A DNA stretch of 64,000 nucleotides from Acinetobacter sp. C26M. GTDB taxonomy: Bacteria; Pseudomonadota; Gammaproteobacteria; Pseudomonadales; Moraxellaceae. Made by a program: the position numbers and the translations under genes. Below the pieces are notes generated by a model. That model was not told where the DNA came from. It did no database searches and saw only the letters and a list, made by a program, of their open reading frames with translations. Position 1 is the first letter of the stretch. Every line of letters starts with the position of its first letter. Positions 42,864-51,190 of this stretch are shown here, piece by piece. The stretch lies in contig NZ_CP098478.1 in the NCBI RefSeq assembly GCF_023702675.1, positions 1,922,001 to 1,986,000 on the forward strand, written 5' to 3'.

Positions 42864-42952
42864 GATTGCACCTCATCTTGTTGTTGATGAGATAAATCGA
42901 GGGCCGAAACAGTCTCTACCCAGTTAAGCGTATGATTAGAAATAGAAAACAT
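42860..42952 (-). CDS. Possible 30-codon leader ORF overlapping cydA start
   Basis: An ATG at 42950-42952 opens a 30-residue frame (starting MFSISNHTLNWVETVS) whose TGA overlaps the cydA ATG as ATGA. The ribosome site is weak (AAGAGA, 8 bases). It is hydrophilic with no membrane segment. It could be a coupled leader peptide for cydA, or chance; no homologue is known to me. Confidence 0.35.
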   Translation of the reverse strand: MFSISNHTLNWVETVSALDLSHQQQDEVQS

Positions 42953-43007
42953 GACTATAATCTCTTGAATATAAGTTTTTCAAAACTAAAAAGTTTTGAG
43001 CTTCAAG

Positions 43008-43454
43008 TCAGAATGATAGTAATGGAGGAGGTGCTCGACCCTGAGGAGTGAGAAAGAGTTGCTGAAGCTGAAAGAAAACATGGAAATAGTTTTCAATAAA
43101 AGCCAGAAAACGAACCTGAATTCGGACTAGAATTTGCTTTAGATCGACATCTGGTAACGGCAGTACATGGCTGTACACCACGCAGTATTGACACTGATGG
43201 TTTGCGTCATGGTGATGATGGTGACTTGCCGATGTTTTAACTTCAGCTGAAAAAGCTTGATGCTCATCTACAGTATCATGCTGAGCAGAAAGATGATGAT
43301 TATGGAGAGGAGAGGTAGAATGGTGGTCTTGCAATAAAACTTGGGCAATAGTCTCACATACTGGAGAAACTTGATATTTCTCTGGCAGTAATGGCTGTAA
43401 GAACACAGCGATTTGTAAAAAGATTGCATAGAATCCAAGCAATCTTCCAAGCAT
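43008..43454 (-). CDS. His-rich DUF2946-like protein
   Basis: A 148-residue protein from ATG 43454 (a GTG two codons earlier is possible). An N-terminal hydrophobic segment (LLGFYAIFLQIAVFL) is followed by His clusters (QDHHSTSPLHNHH, ASHHHHHDANHQCQYC) and a C-terminal GRAPPPLL, the R-A-P-P ending of DUF2946. DUF2946 proteins often lie near copper or TonB-receptor genes. Metal binding, probably copper, is inferred from the His/Cys clusters. It lies 56 bases upstream of the leader ORF and may share the cyd promoter region. Confidence 0.72.
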   Translation of the reverse strand: MLGRLLGFYAIFLQIAVFLQPLLPEKYQVSPVCETIAQVLLQDHHSTSPLHNHHLSAQHDTVDEHQAFSAEVKTSASHHHHHDANHQCQYCVVYSHVLPLPDVDLKQILVRIQVRFLAFIENYFHVFFQLQQLFLTPQGRAPPPLLSF

Positions 43455-43460
43455 CAACAC

Positions 43461-43787
43461 CCGATTGATCTCTTTCTGGAAATCATTGGTAAAATACTAT
43501 AGCAAAGAAATCTTTTTTTGAAAGATATAATTAAATTAATTTAATAAACCATGATGCCTTTATGTTGGAAAGTTTATATATTTCAATATTATAAGCATTA
43601 TCTCTGAATCAGCTATCATTTAAATTTACTTTATAATGGTAATAATATTTAGATAGCATAGATATTTTAAGCAAATAAATAGTTCATATTTGCTCTTATT
43701 TCTTATTGAAAAGACCGCAGATCTATCAAGCCTTTCATTTATTAGCGAATAAAAAATAGCTAACATGTTAGAAACTTGAAAATATAG
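43461..43787. other. AT-rich gene-free stretch
   Basis: No credible ORF, strong hairpin or promoter pair stands out here. It is very AT rich and presumably carries the start signals of the DUF2946/cyd genes (minus) and the two small membrane genes (plus). Confidence 0.5.
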
Positions 43788-44027
43788 ATGATCAGAATGA
43801 AAAAAGGCTTAAAGCTAGATCATGACACACTATTTATGCGGTTATTCTTCAAATCTTCATCGGAAGTGACCGATGAAGAAGTGGAATACTACCGTGAATA
43901 TCCTGACCAAATTGATGAAGTCACCGCCCCAATCAATATCCATAAATTTTTTCTCTGGGCTGGCGCATGTTTAGGTGTAGCTATTGTTGCAATTGCAAAG
44001 TTCCTTAAATATTCTCAGGTGCATTGA
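43788..44027 (+). CDS. Small membrane protein of unknown function
   Basis: A 79-residue protein with a hydrophilic acidic middle (SSSEVTDEEVEYYREYPDQIDEVTAP) and a C-terminal helix (KFFLWAGACLGVAIVAIAKFL). No clear ribosome site precedes ATG 43788 or ATG 43797. Its TGA overlaps the TTG start of the next small gene, so they are coupled. Family not recognised. Confidence 0.6.
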   Translation: MIRMKKGLKLDHDTLFMRLFFKSSSEVTDEEVEYYREYPDQIDEVTAPINIHKFFLWAGACLGVAIVAIAKFLKYSQVH

Positions 44028-44206
44028 GCTTTTTATCAGAAGGTATTCTTGAATTTGTGATCGATATCATTTACGAAAGTGGTATCGCGCTCATTGGTGC
44101 AGCTGTAACCGCTTATATGCTTGGTGTTGTGCTGAATAAGCAACAAGATAATGCTGCAAAGTGGCGTGAAGAAATTCGCCGAAGAATAAAAAATAGCACA
44201 GGATAA
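44024..44206 (+). CDS. Second small membrane protein, coupled to the previous one
   Basis: A 60-residue protein with one hydrophobic helix (SGIALIGAAVTAYMLGVVL) and a basic tail (KWREEIRRRIKN). Its TTG start overlaps the upstream stop as TTGA, with AGGTG just upstream. Family not recognised. The pairing of two tiny membrane proteins suggests they act together. Confidence 0.55.
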   Translation: MSFLSEGILEFVIDIIYESGIALIGAAVTAYMLGVVLNKQQDNAAKWREEIRRRIKNSTG

Positions 44207-44273
44207 TAAATGATAGTGTGATCTGAGTGGGGGCAAACGGAAATCAATTTTTGCTTAGACTGCTTCCCACTTT

Positions 44274-44882
44274 CTAGGCTTTGGTTAGATAATTATAGAT
44301 CGACTGAATAATCGCATTTCTCAATACCTGTGGTGCGATATTGACGGGTGTTTCAAGCACTGCAGCGTGGATTAAAGATTCTAACAATTGGAGAATCATC
44401 CAAACCATAAGCACTGTATCTTTTTCTACGATTTCATCTTGATGTAATTCGACCAAGCGAAAAATTTCCTGTCGAATTCCTGTTTCATCTTCAACCCGAT
44501 TGATATCAAAAAATGGGAGTTTCTTTTCAAGTAATTGATGTAATTCTGGTTCAAAAGAATGCGCTGCAATGACAGCATCGACTAAGGATTCAATTCTTTG
44601 TTTTAAGGTTTGTGCATTTTGATGATCAATCACAGTTCGAAGTAAATCATGAATGTGTTGGGTATGTTTTTTATGTAGTGCAACAATTAAAGCATCTTTA
44701 TTGGGAAAATACTGATACAGAGAACCAATACTAATACCTGCTCGTTCTGCGACTAAATTGGTATTAAATTTTGCATAATCCATCTCTTTCAAAATTTCAG
44801 CTGCACTTTGTAATATCGCATCTACAGTCACTTTCGAACGACCTTGGCGGGGCATTTTTCTGGGTTTAAAGGCTGTTTTCAT
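44274..44882 (-). CDS. TetR/AcrR-family transcriptional regulator
   Basis: A 202-residue regulator. The HTH is residues about 15-60 (RQGRSKVTVDAILQSAAEILKEMDYAKFNTNLVAERAGISIGSLYQYFPNKDALIVAL, read in parts); the remainder is a helical ligand domain. It is divergent from the MBL-fold gene. Two related dyads at 44908-44921 and 45065-45078 are its probable operators. Confidence 0.87.
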   Translation of the reverse strand: MKTAFKPRKMPRQGRSKVTVDAILQSAAEILKEMDYAKFNTNLVAERAGISIGSLYQYFPNKDALIVALHKKHTQHIHDLLRTVIDHQNAQTLKQRIESLVDAVIAAHSFEPELHQLLEKKLPFFDINRVEDETGIRQEIFRLVELHQDEIVEKDTVLMVWMILQLLESLIHAAVLETPVNIAPQVLRNAIIQSIYNYLTKA

Positions 44883-44906
44883 TTGAATAAATCAGACAGA
44901 GTAAAT

Positions 44907-44922
44907 GTGAGCATTAACTCAC
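44907..44922. promoter_or_regulatory. Putative TetR operator, copy 1
   Basis: GTGAGCATTAACTCAC, a dyad of TGAG(C)-N4-(A)CTCA, 25 bases upstream of the tetR start. The left half-site ATGTGAGC is identical in copy 2. Confidence 0.6.
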
Positions 44923-45061
44923 TTTTTGTAAACGCTTGCAATCTTATCGCTATGACAAAATATGAGTAATAACTGAATTATTCTCAAAAAAATAAGAGAA
45001 TTTATTCATAACCTATTCATTTAAATAAATTAAAGTACAGTACTGCGAATGCGAGTATCTA

Positions 45062-45081
45062 ATGTGAGCTTTTGCTCATAT
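45062..45081. promoter_or_regulatory. Putative TetR operator, copy 2
   Basis: ATGTGAGC-TTTT-GCTCATAT, an almost perfect dyad, about 50 bases upstream of the MBL-fold ATG at 45128. It shares TGAGC-N4-(A/G)CTCA with copy 1. A separate small palindrome AGTACAGTACT lies at 45034-45044. Confidence 0.6.
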
Positions 45082-45127
45082 TATGAATCTACCGTATCAC
45101 TTCTTCAAATTATTGAGGAAAAAAGCA

Positions 45128-46141
45128 ATGAAGATCAAACTCTCCCTCGCATTTTCACTCATGGTATTGAGTAGCTTTCATGTCTATGCAAATAGCAATG
45201 TTGCAGAAAGTAGCATTCAGTATCAACTGACTGCAGCACCTATTGTTCAGGTTGAAAAGAAGCAACTTATTGCAGCTGGAGTCTGGTTAATTCCTGATCC
45301 ATATATTAACTATGTGCCTAATATTGGGATCATTGAAGGCAAAGATGCGATCTTAGTAATTGATACGGGTATGGGCATGCAAAACGGCCGACATGTTTAT
45401 CAAGTCGCAAAAGATATCGCTAAAAATAGAAAAATTTATCTCACAACCACACATTTTCATCCAGAACATCAATTTGGTGCTGCTGAATTTAAAGATGCGA
45501 CCTATATCATCAATCAAAAACAAGAGCATGAGCTAAAAGATAAAGGCGCAAATTATCTTCAGATGTTTCGAGCATTTGGGCAGATCGAAAAAAAAGCGCT
45601 TGAAAAGGTGGTGATTCGTAATGCAGATAAAACCTATAGCAAGCGAACAGTAGTTGATTTAGGTGGTCGATTGGTCACTTTGCAGGAAATGCCAGCACAT
45701 ACACGAGGAGATCAGATTATTTATGATCAAACGTCAGGCACAGTTTTTATGGGCGATCTGTATGAAAAAAACTTTTATCCGATTATGCCTGATGCTGACG
45801 CGAAAGGGAGTGAATGGATCAAGGTGATTCAACAGACAATTGAAATGAAACCGAAAATTGTTGTACCTGGTCATGGCAGGCTTTCAACAATACAAGATCT
45901 ACAAGCATTTAAACAGCATATGCTTCGGGTGAAATCTTTAGTCAAACAGCACATTGCATTAGGACTTAATCAGGATCAAATCATTCAAACAATTTCGCCA
46001 ACGATCTATAGAGAATATCCAGATTGGAATAACCGAGTTTTTCTGCCATTCCAAATTGCAAACTTTTATGCGGAGTTAACGCAGCAAGCAATTGTGCTGC
46101 CAAGCTTAGTCAAAGAATTACAGTCTGATCCAACTCAATAA
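45128..46141 (+). CDS. Exported MBL-fold metallo-hydrolase
   Basis: A 337-residue protein from ATG 45128 (TGAGGA site). A signal peptide (LSLAFSLMVLSSFHVYA) is followed by a metallo-beta-lactamase fold: GIIEGKDAILVIDTGMGM, the metal motif THFHPEHQFGA (HxHxEH rather than the usual HxHxDH), MPAHTRGDQIIY, VFMGDLYEKNF and VPGHGR. The Glu in place of Asp is a variant metal ligand. Substrate unknown. It is divergent from tetR and followed by a small gene 19 bases downstream. Confidence 0.82.
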   Translation: MKIKLSLAFSLMVLSSFHVYANSNVAESSIQYQLTAAPIVQVEKKQLIAAGVWLIPDPYINYVPNIGIIEGKDAILVIDTGMGMQNGRHVYQVAKDIAKNRKIYLTTTHFHPEHQFGAAEFKDATYIINQKQEHELKDKGANYLQMFRAFGQIEKKALEKVVIRNADKTYSKRTVVDLGGRLVTLQEMPAHTRGDQIIYDQTSGTVFMGDLYEKNFYPIMPDADAKGSEWIKVIQQTIEMKPKIVVPGHGRLSTIQDLQAFKQHMLRVKSLVKQHIALGLNQDQIIQTISPTIYREYPDWNNRVFLPFQIANFYAELTQQAIVLPSLVKELQSDPTQ

Positions 46142-46160
46142 CTTTCTTTAGGAGTATGAC

Positions 46161-46532
46161 ATGGAATTAAATTTAGAAAATTTTCCTACGGTGGAAATAA
46201 CACATCAGCATCAGGGCAGTTTGATTGATTTTATTGAGCAGTTAGATCAGCTATTACAAAAGCAGCAAGCTTTTGTGTTAGTTCGGCATTTGCAGTCCAA
46301 GTTTAACGAACCATCGCCATCACAAGAGCAATGGAAACAAGCGATTCAGTGGATCAAGGCCCATACACAAGCATTATCGATTGTAAAAGGATGGATTGAA
46401 ATTACAGAAATGGAGATTGAAGAAAGCTATTTACTCCGTGATCAGAAAGTCTGGAAAATCCCTTTTTATAAAGCACACAACCTGGACGAAGCTTTGCAAA
46501 TCAGTCACCGACTATTGAATACTGCCGTATGA
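46161..46532 (+). CDS. Hypothetical protein downstream of the MBL-fold gene
   Basis: A 123-residue soluble protein (MELNLENFPTVEITHQ, LIDFIEQLDQLLQKQQAFVLVRHL, FYKAHNLDEALQISHRLL) preceded by TAGGAG. The alternating helix/strand pattern recalls a SpoIIAA/STAS-like small domain, but this is weak. Probably co-transcribed with the MBL-fold gene. Confidence 0.65.
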   Translation: MELNLENFPTVEITHQHQGSLIDFIEQLDQLLQKQQAFVLVRHLQSKFNEPSPSQEQWKQAIQWIKAHTQALSIVKGWIEITEMEIEESYLLRDQKVWKIPFYKAHNLDEALQISHRLLNTAV

Positions 46533-46543
46533 AAATCAAAAAG

Positions 46544-46569
46544 AATCCAATGTTACTGAGCATTGGATT
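46544..46569 (-). terminator. Terminator after the siderophore-interacting protein gene
   Basis: AATCCAATG and its complement form a 9-bp stem with an 8-base loop; on the minus strand it is followed by CTTTTTGATTTT. Confidence 0.7.
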
Positions 46570-46626
46570 ACTAATTTATCTACACAAGCTTGTATGGATA
46601 TCTTTAAAAAAAAACAGCTTTTGAAA

Positions 46627-47508
46627 TTAGACTGGCATATCTAGGTCATCAAATGTTTCTAGTGTTTTTCCTGCTTCCAAATGTTTCTGATAATATTCCA
46701 GCCGAACTTGATCTAAAATCGTACTTGAAAGACCAACATTCCAATAACCTGTCACCTGTACATCTTTTTTAGGCAGTGATTTTTCCTCTAAAAAGAATTG
46801 TCGAATCGCTCGTGCTTCATTCCGTTCGCACGCCACCCAAACACTTATATTATTTGTTTTTTTAAATTGATAAGCTGCTTTAAGTAACAAGCCCATTTTC
46901 CCTGCTTGGTCTTGTCGTTCTCTTTGCAGTAAATGTATTTGGACATTTTCTTGATTTGGAAGATAGTTACAAATATTGGCATCGTGGCTTTCGATAAAAA
47001 TATCTGCACTTAGATTATTTTGCCAATGTTGCAAGATTGAATAAAGGGCAGGCAGGGCAGTTTCATCGGCAAACATCACGATGTGCTTATCTGCCTCAAA
47101 ATCTGGGACAAAGTGCGGTCTTGGTCCGATCAGTTGAGTTGTTGTTCCGACTTGTGCTTTATGGATCCATTGCATTGCAGGACTTTCATCTTCATGTTCG
47201 ATCAGGTCAATTTCAACTTCGGAGTGATTGCGATTAAATGAGCGAATGGTGTAAACACGAGTTAAATTCTCAGCAACTTCGAGACGTACAGCTAAATTGG
47301 GTTTATCCCACATATCTGGCTGATCTGTATTAATTTTAGCATGAACTCTTAGAATGCTAGGGAATGGTCTTGAAATTGCAGTAATTGTCATCTCGGTCTG
47401 TTCGAGATTTCGCATATGATCTTTTTGTTTGAGTATATTGTTATCGTTTGAGGTCATTTTTTGCGTAGTCATTGTCAATTTACTCATCATAATTAAGTGA
47501 AATTTCAT
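46627..47508 (-). CDS. Siderophore-interacting protein (flavin ferric-siderophore reductase)
   Basis: A 293-residue protein of the SIP/ViuB family: RVYTIRSFNRNHSEVEIDLIEHEDESPAMQWIHKAQVGTTTQLIGPRPHF (FAD domain, read in parts) and a C-terminal SIP domain (IVMFADETALPALYSILQ, VWVACERNEARAIRQFF, VTGYWNVGLSS). It releases iron from siderophores by reduction. Several in-frame Met codons precede the family start (MRNLEQTEMTITAIS), so up to about 30 N-terminal residues are uncertain. A Fur box lies just upstream. Confidence 0.87.
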   Translation of the reverse strand: MKFHLIMMSKLTMTTQKMTSNDNNILKQKDHMRNLEQTEMTITAISRPFPSILRVHAKINTDQPDMWDKPNLAVRLEVAENLTRVYTIRSFNRNHSEVEIDLIEHEDESPAMQWIHKAQVGTTTQLIGPRPHFVPDFEADKHIVMFADETALPALYSILQHWQNNLSADIFIESHDANICNYLPNQENVQIHLLQRERQDQAGKMGLLLKAAYQFKKTNNISVWVACERNEARAIRQFFLEEKSLPKKDVQVTGYWNVGLSSTILDQVRLEYYQKHLEAGKTLETFDDLDMPV

Positions 47509-47519
47509 TAATTATGCAT

Positions 47520-47538
47520 GATAATGATAATTACTTGC
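47520..47538 (-). promoter_or_regulatory. Fur box of the siderophore-interacting protein gene
   Basis: GATAATGATAATTACTTGC matches 15 of 19 positions of the Fur consensus and lies 12 bases upstream of the annotated start. Confidence 0.8.
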
Positions 47539-47560
47539 AATAACTTGTGTGTAATATAAA

Positions 47561-47591
47561 AGCGAGAAGATGCGCTATGCATTTTATCGCT
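47561..47591 (-). terminator. Weak hairpin after the 503-residue gene
   Basis: AGCGA and TCGCT outer arms with an imperfect inner stem, followed on the minus strand by TTTTATAT. Low-quality terminator candidate for the gene ending at 47612. Confidence 0.4.
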
Positions 47592-47611
47592 GTGCTTAAA
47601 ATTTTTTTTTG

Positions 47612-49123
47612 TCAGAGCTTTTCTCTTATCCAGCCATATGCAGCTGCAAACGGCAAGGCGGTTCTCGCCAAGTAAGGTACATGCCATAAGCCACCATGGT
47701 TTGCATTTTCCATGATTAACTCTAATGGATGATTTAGTTGTTTACTTGGATTGGTTGCACTTTCTGGATTATTTAAATCATGTACCCAAAGTGCAGCCAT
47801 AATGGCATTGGTTGTCTCAGGACTAAATGTTTCTACTTTAAATAAATCCGCACCCGCAAAGGCTGCTTTGAGAATTGGATTTTTAACCACGGAGTGGGTT
47901 GTTGTAGAAGGGGCAATATTGATGACTGTCTTTTGGCCACGTGCGCGACTGCGTATTGCAAACCATTGCTGTAGGCGCTTAGCAAGAGCATAGTTCGGTC
48001 CTTGTTCAATGACCATACAATCGGAGATGCCGTATTGTTGACCATTATCAGATTGAATTAACTGCTTTGCATTTGGTTTAAAGAAGTTAGTCAAGGAAAT
48101 ATTGTGAATGGATTTAGTTACTAGTTTTTCCAAAACTGGACGTTGTTGGATCTTTTCTTGTATTGAATTCACTACAGATTTTGGAATCGCATAAATATCA
48201 GTAGGCGTCAGCATAAACATGATACTACTGTCCGCTTTCTGTTTGCTCACTTGCTCCATAATGCTAATCATGGCGATTGAAACACGGACATGTTTCTCAC
48301 CATCTAAATAAGCAATACCTGCCAGATCTAAGGTTTCTGTAAAGGTATTCAGCCAATTCGCAATTTCTGGGGTTTGAGTCAATAAGTTCGCACCTAGCTG
48401 TTTTTCTTTATTGGCTAAGCTAATCTGTGGCGCAATTAATGTCGCGTTACCTTGCTGAACTGTTTGAGTAATTTTTTCCCATATTTGAGGATTTGGTAAA
48501 TCAATCGCAATAATATTGGCGCGCCATTTTGCTAACCAACTGAGGGGACCTGCTTCAGAAGCCGCACCGAACAACACCATCGTCCGTGAAGATAGATCAA
48601 ACCATTCTGGATGGGCTTGAAGTAGGCGCAATGCTTTTGCATGGCTAGGTTCGATAACTTTCTGATTTTCCCAACGATCTATTTGTTCGAGTAATGCTTG
48701 TCCCTGTAATTTTTCTCCATTGAAAGGAATATACCAAGGTTCAATAGCAGAACTCCCCATACCCTTTAAAACATAGCGATCAAAAGGTTGGTTTTCAATA
48801 TCAGACATGGCCTGTTCTAAGGTCGATTTTTGACCAGCTCGGTTAAAGGTGAAGAGACTTTTAGCTGTATCTAGACCACTCTGAGCAATGAGTAATGGAT
48901 AATGTACGGAGCTGATTCCTGTTTTAACAAGTTCTTGAAAGTAAGCTGGATATTTTTTTCTCCAATTTTTTTCATTTTTAAGTTGTGGAGCTAATGGCGA
49001 ATTCACACTGCTCAATGCGGCATATAAAATCTTTTTTGCTGTATTTGTTGTACTGGGAGTCTGCTTGCCAGATTGAATTGGAAATTGTATCCCATCATTT
49101 TTAGACTGTAATCTATTACTCAA
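47612..49123 (-). CDS. Large conserved-looking protein, possible Rossmann fold, unknown
   Basis: A 503-residue protein with a TTG start preceded by GGGAG at seven bases. Residues about 195-215 read TMVLFGAASEAGPLSWLAKWRANIIAIDLP, a glycine-rich dinucleotide-fold pattern, and a second region (ESATNP, LPFAAAYGWIREKL) closes the chain. There is no signal peptide or membrane anchor. I do not recognise the family; it may be a diverged NAD(P)-binding protein. It is a single gene in its own strand context. Confidence 0.65.
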   Translation of the reverse strand: MSNRLQSKNDGIQFPIQSGKQTPSTTNTAKKILYAALSSVNSPLAPQLKNEKNWRKKYPAYFQELVKTGISSVHYPLLIAQSGLDTAKSLFTFNRAGQKSTLEQAMSDIENQPFDRYVLKGMGSSAIEPWYIPFNGEKLQGQALLEQIDRWENQKVIEPSHAKALRLLQAHPEWFDLSSRTMVLFGAASEAGPLSWLAKWRANIIAIDLPNPQIWEKITQTVQQGNATLIAPQISLANKEKQLGANLLTQTPEIANWLNTFTETLDLAGIAYLDGEKHVRVSIAMISIMEQVSKQKADSSIMFMLTPTDIYAIPKSVVNSIQEKIQQRPVLEKLVTKSIHNISLTNFFKPNAKQLIQSDNGQQYGISDCMVIEQGPNYALAKRLQQWFAIRSRARGQKTVINIAPSTTTHSVVKNPILKAAFAGADLFKVETFSPETTNAIMAALWVHDLNNPESATNPSKQLNHPLELIMENANHGGLWHVPYLARTALPFAAAYGWIREKL

Positions 49124-49487
49124 CTCACTGCTCCCATCTATTGAATACAGACATCCTAGGTTAGGATGCTTCTATGCTTTATCCATTCTATATTTCAGAA
49201 TAAAGCCAAAGTCTGAAATACAAAATAGCGAAAATAGCGCAATTGATTGACTTTTTTGAATGGTGAAAATGTCTTAAGAAAATTGACAAAAATCGTAAAA
49301 ACTCTGTTTATACAACTTGTTATGATGAAATCTATGTTTTTATATTGATTACATTGATAGGTAAAATATTACTTTATACATACTTAAGTAGCTTTAATGA
49401 ATAACTGAGCAGCAGTCTGATCAGCATTTTAGAGCAACAAGTAATAGTAACAATGCGCAGTGCTACCATCATCCCATTCAAAGCGAA
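49124..49487. other. Gene-free stretch with two small hairpins
   Basis: AT-rich intergenic DNA between two minus-strand genes. CATCCTA-GGT-TAGGATG (49152-49168) and TTTCAGA with TCTGAAA (49194-49219) are short inverted repeats. No ORF or clear RNA gene seen. Confidence 0.5.
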
Positions 49488-50078
49488 TTAGGGGGATGCA
49501 GCCATTGTGTTGGCACAATTATTTTTCGCATACTCAACAAATTGCTCTGATCCCATTGTCTCAGCTTTCACTTTACAGCGATATATCACCCCATACATTG
49601 GATGTTTTTGCGTATTGGTCATATAGAAGTTTTTAACATGCATAAAAGAATAATAATGGAATGGGGTCGTGTTCTCATCGCCATCATAGACATATTGAGT
49701 TCCGGTATAATGTATACGCAAAGCTTTGGTTTGGTTCATCAATTCATCTAAACTATCCATGACTTCATGGGTACACACTTCGAATGCTTTGGCTTCATTT
49801 TTATCAAGATTTTTTAAATAATCACCAGCACATTGTCTGATATACGCTTCATAAATAACACCTTGCTCTTTTTTAACCGAAAAATACTGATATTTTTGAT
49901 CTGCAAGTGTTTTTGTTAGATTTTTTTGAAGAAATTCACTGCCATTGATTGTAATTGATGATTCTTGTGAATCTTTATTTAACAAAAGTGCTAAGTTTTT
50001 TGCCAAACAATTTGATGAACTTAGCGTTAAACAAACAATTAAAGCTATACCGCGATAACAAAATTGAGCTGGGATCAT
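49488..50078 (-). CDS. Exported protein of unknown function
   Basis: A 196-residue protein. ATG 50078 is chosen for its AAAGG site eight bases upstream; longer starts lack one. A signal peptide (IALIVCLTLSSSNCLA) is followed by a mature domain with five Cys (RQCAGDY, FEVCTHE, YRCKVK, KNNCAN) consistent with disulfides. Family not recognised. Confidence 0.65.
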   Translation of the reverse strand: MIPAQFCYRGIALIVCLTLSSSNCLAKNLALLLNKDSQESSITINGSEFLQKNLTKTLADQKYQYFSVKKEQGVIYEAYIRQCAGDYLKNLDKNEAKAFEVCTHEVMDSLDELMNQTKALRIHYTGTQYVYDGDENTTPFHYYSFMHVKNFYMTNTQKHPMYGVIYRCKVKAETMGSEQFVEYAKNNCANTMAASP

Positions 50079-50181
50079 GTAAATACCTTTAAACACATCC
50101 ATTGTTTGTATTTCTCTCAACATAGAAACGATCAATCACGACATTCAAGATTTTTGCTATTTTTCTATGTGACCAATTATA

Positions 50182-50215
50182 AAATTCTTATGTTAGCGAA
50201 CTAACATAAGAATTT
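50182..50215 (-). terminator. Terminator after the GST gene
   Basis: AAATTCTTATGTTAG and its exact complement form a 15-bp stem with a CGAA tetraloop, 18 bases past the stop of the GST gene. Confidence 0.8.
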
Positions 50216-50233
50216 AGCTATAAACCATTATGA

Positions 50234-51082
50234 TCAAAGTTTATCTTGAGTTTTGGTTTCAAAATCACTTGCATCATGGCGTTCATGCAATTGGGTTGCT
50301 AAGTCTCCGAAAGTACGATTGACCATTCGACCTCGCTGTACGGCAGGGCGCGCTAAAATCTTATCGGCCCAACGTTGTACATGTTTATATTGATCTACAG
50401 CTAGGAATTCATCAGCATTATAAACCCAACCTTTGACAATGCTGCCGTACCACGGAAAAGCAGCAATATCCGCAATGCTATATTCTGTGCCAGCCAAGTA
50501 TTCATGTTTAGCTAAATGCTGATCTAGAACATCTAATAGACGCTTGGTTTCCATAGCAAAGCGGTTAATTGCATATTCAATTTTTACAGGCGCATAAGCA
50601 TAGAAATGCCCTAAACCACCGCCGAGGTATGGTGCACTTCCCATTTGCCAAAATAACCAATTTAGGCATTCAGTACGTGCGGCTAGATCGGTAGGAATAA
50701 AGGCTTTAAATTTTTCAGCCAAATAGAGCAGAATCGAGCCCGATTCAAAAACACGTATTGGCGGAGTTTGACTATGATCAACTAATGCTGGAATTTTAGA
50801 GTTCGGGTTAATTTCCACGAAGCCACTGCTGAATTGTTGTCCTTCACCAATTTTAATTAACCAAGCATCATATTCAGCATCTTGATGGCCTAAGGCTAAC
50901 AGCTCCTCAAGCAGGATCGTCACTTTCTGACCATTCGGTGTTGCCAAGGAATACAGTTGAAGAGGATGTTTACCAATTGGTAATGTATGTTCAAAGCGGC
51001 TGCCCGAGGTAGGTTGATTTAAATCAGATTTTTCTCCAGTCCATTGCCAAACTTGTGGTGGTATATAGTTTGATTCACTCAT
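50234..51082 (-). CDS. yghU: Glutathione S-transferase, YghU-type disulfide reductase
   Basis: A 282-residue protein from ATG 51082. The N-terminal extension (YIPPQVWQWTGEKSDLNQPTSG) is typical of YghU. The GST fold has LYSLATPNGQKVTILLEELLALG, INPNSKIPALVD and RVFESGSILLYLAEKF, with the C-terminal helical domain ending DLATQLHERHD. YghU-type enzymes bind two glutathiones and reduce disulfides or peroxides. It is single and terminated by the hairpin at 50182-50215. Confidence 0.9.
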   Translation of the reverse strand: MSESNYIPPQVWQWTGEKSDLNQPTSGSRFEHTLPIGKHPLQLYSLATPNGQKVTILLEELLALGHQDAEYDAWLIKIGEGQQFSSGFVEINPNSKIPALVDHSQTPPIRVFESGSILLYLAEKFKAFIPTDLAARTECLNWLFWQMGSAPYLGGGLGHFYAYAPVKIEYAINRFAMETKRLLDVLDQHLAKHEYLAGTEYSIADIAAFPWYGSIVKGWVYNADEFLAVDQYKHVQRWADKILARPAVQRGRMVNRTFGDLATQLHERHDASDFETKTQDKL

Positions 51083-51190
51083 TGTTATTTGCCATATGAT
51101 CAACAGATATTTCTAGTCTAGGCGAGCTGATTCAGGATTGGGTAGCTTTTTTGTGCTAAAGCTTTATCTGTTTTTATGCGAATTTTATTA

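Noticed and set aside
44226..44271. AGTGGG/CCCACT as a terminator between the small membrane gene and tetR
   Set aside because: The loop is about 34 bases and the stem only 6 bp, so it is weak.
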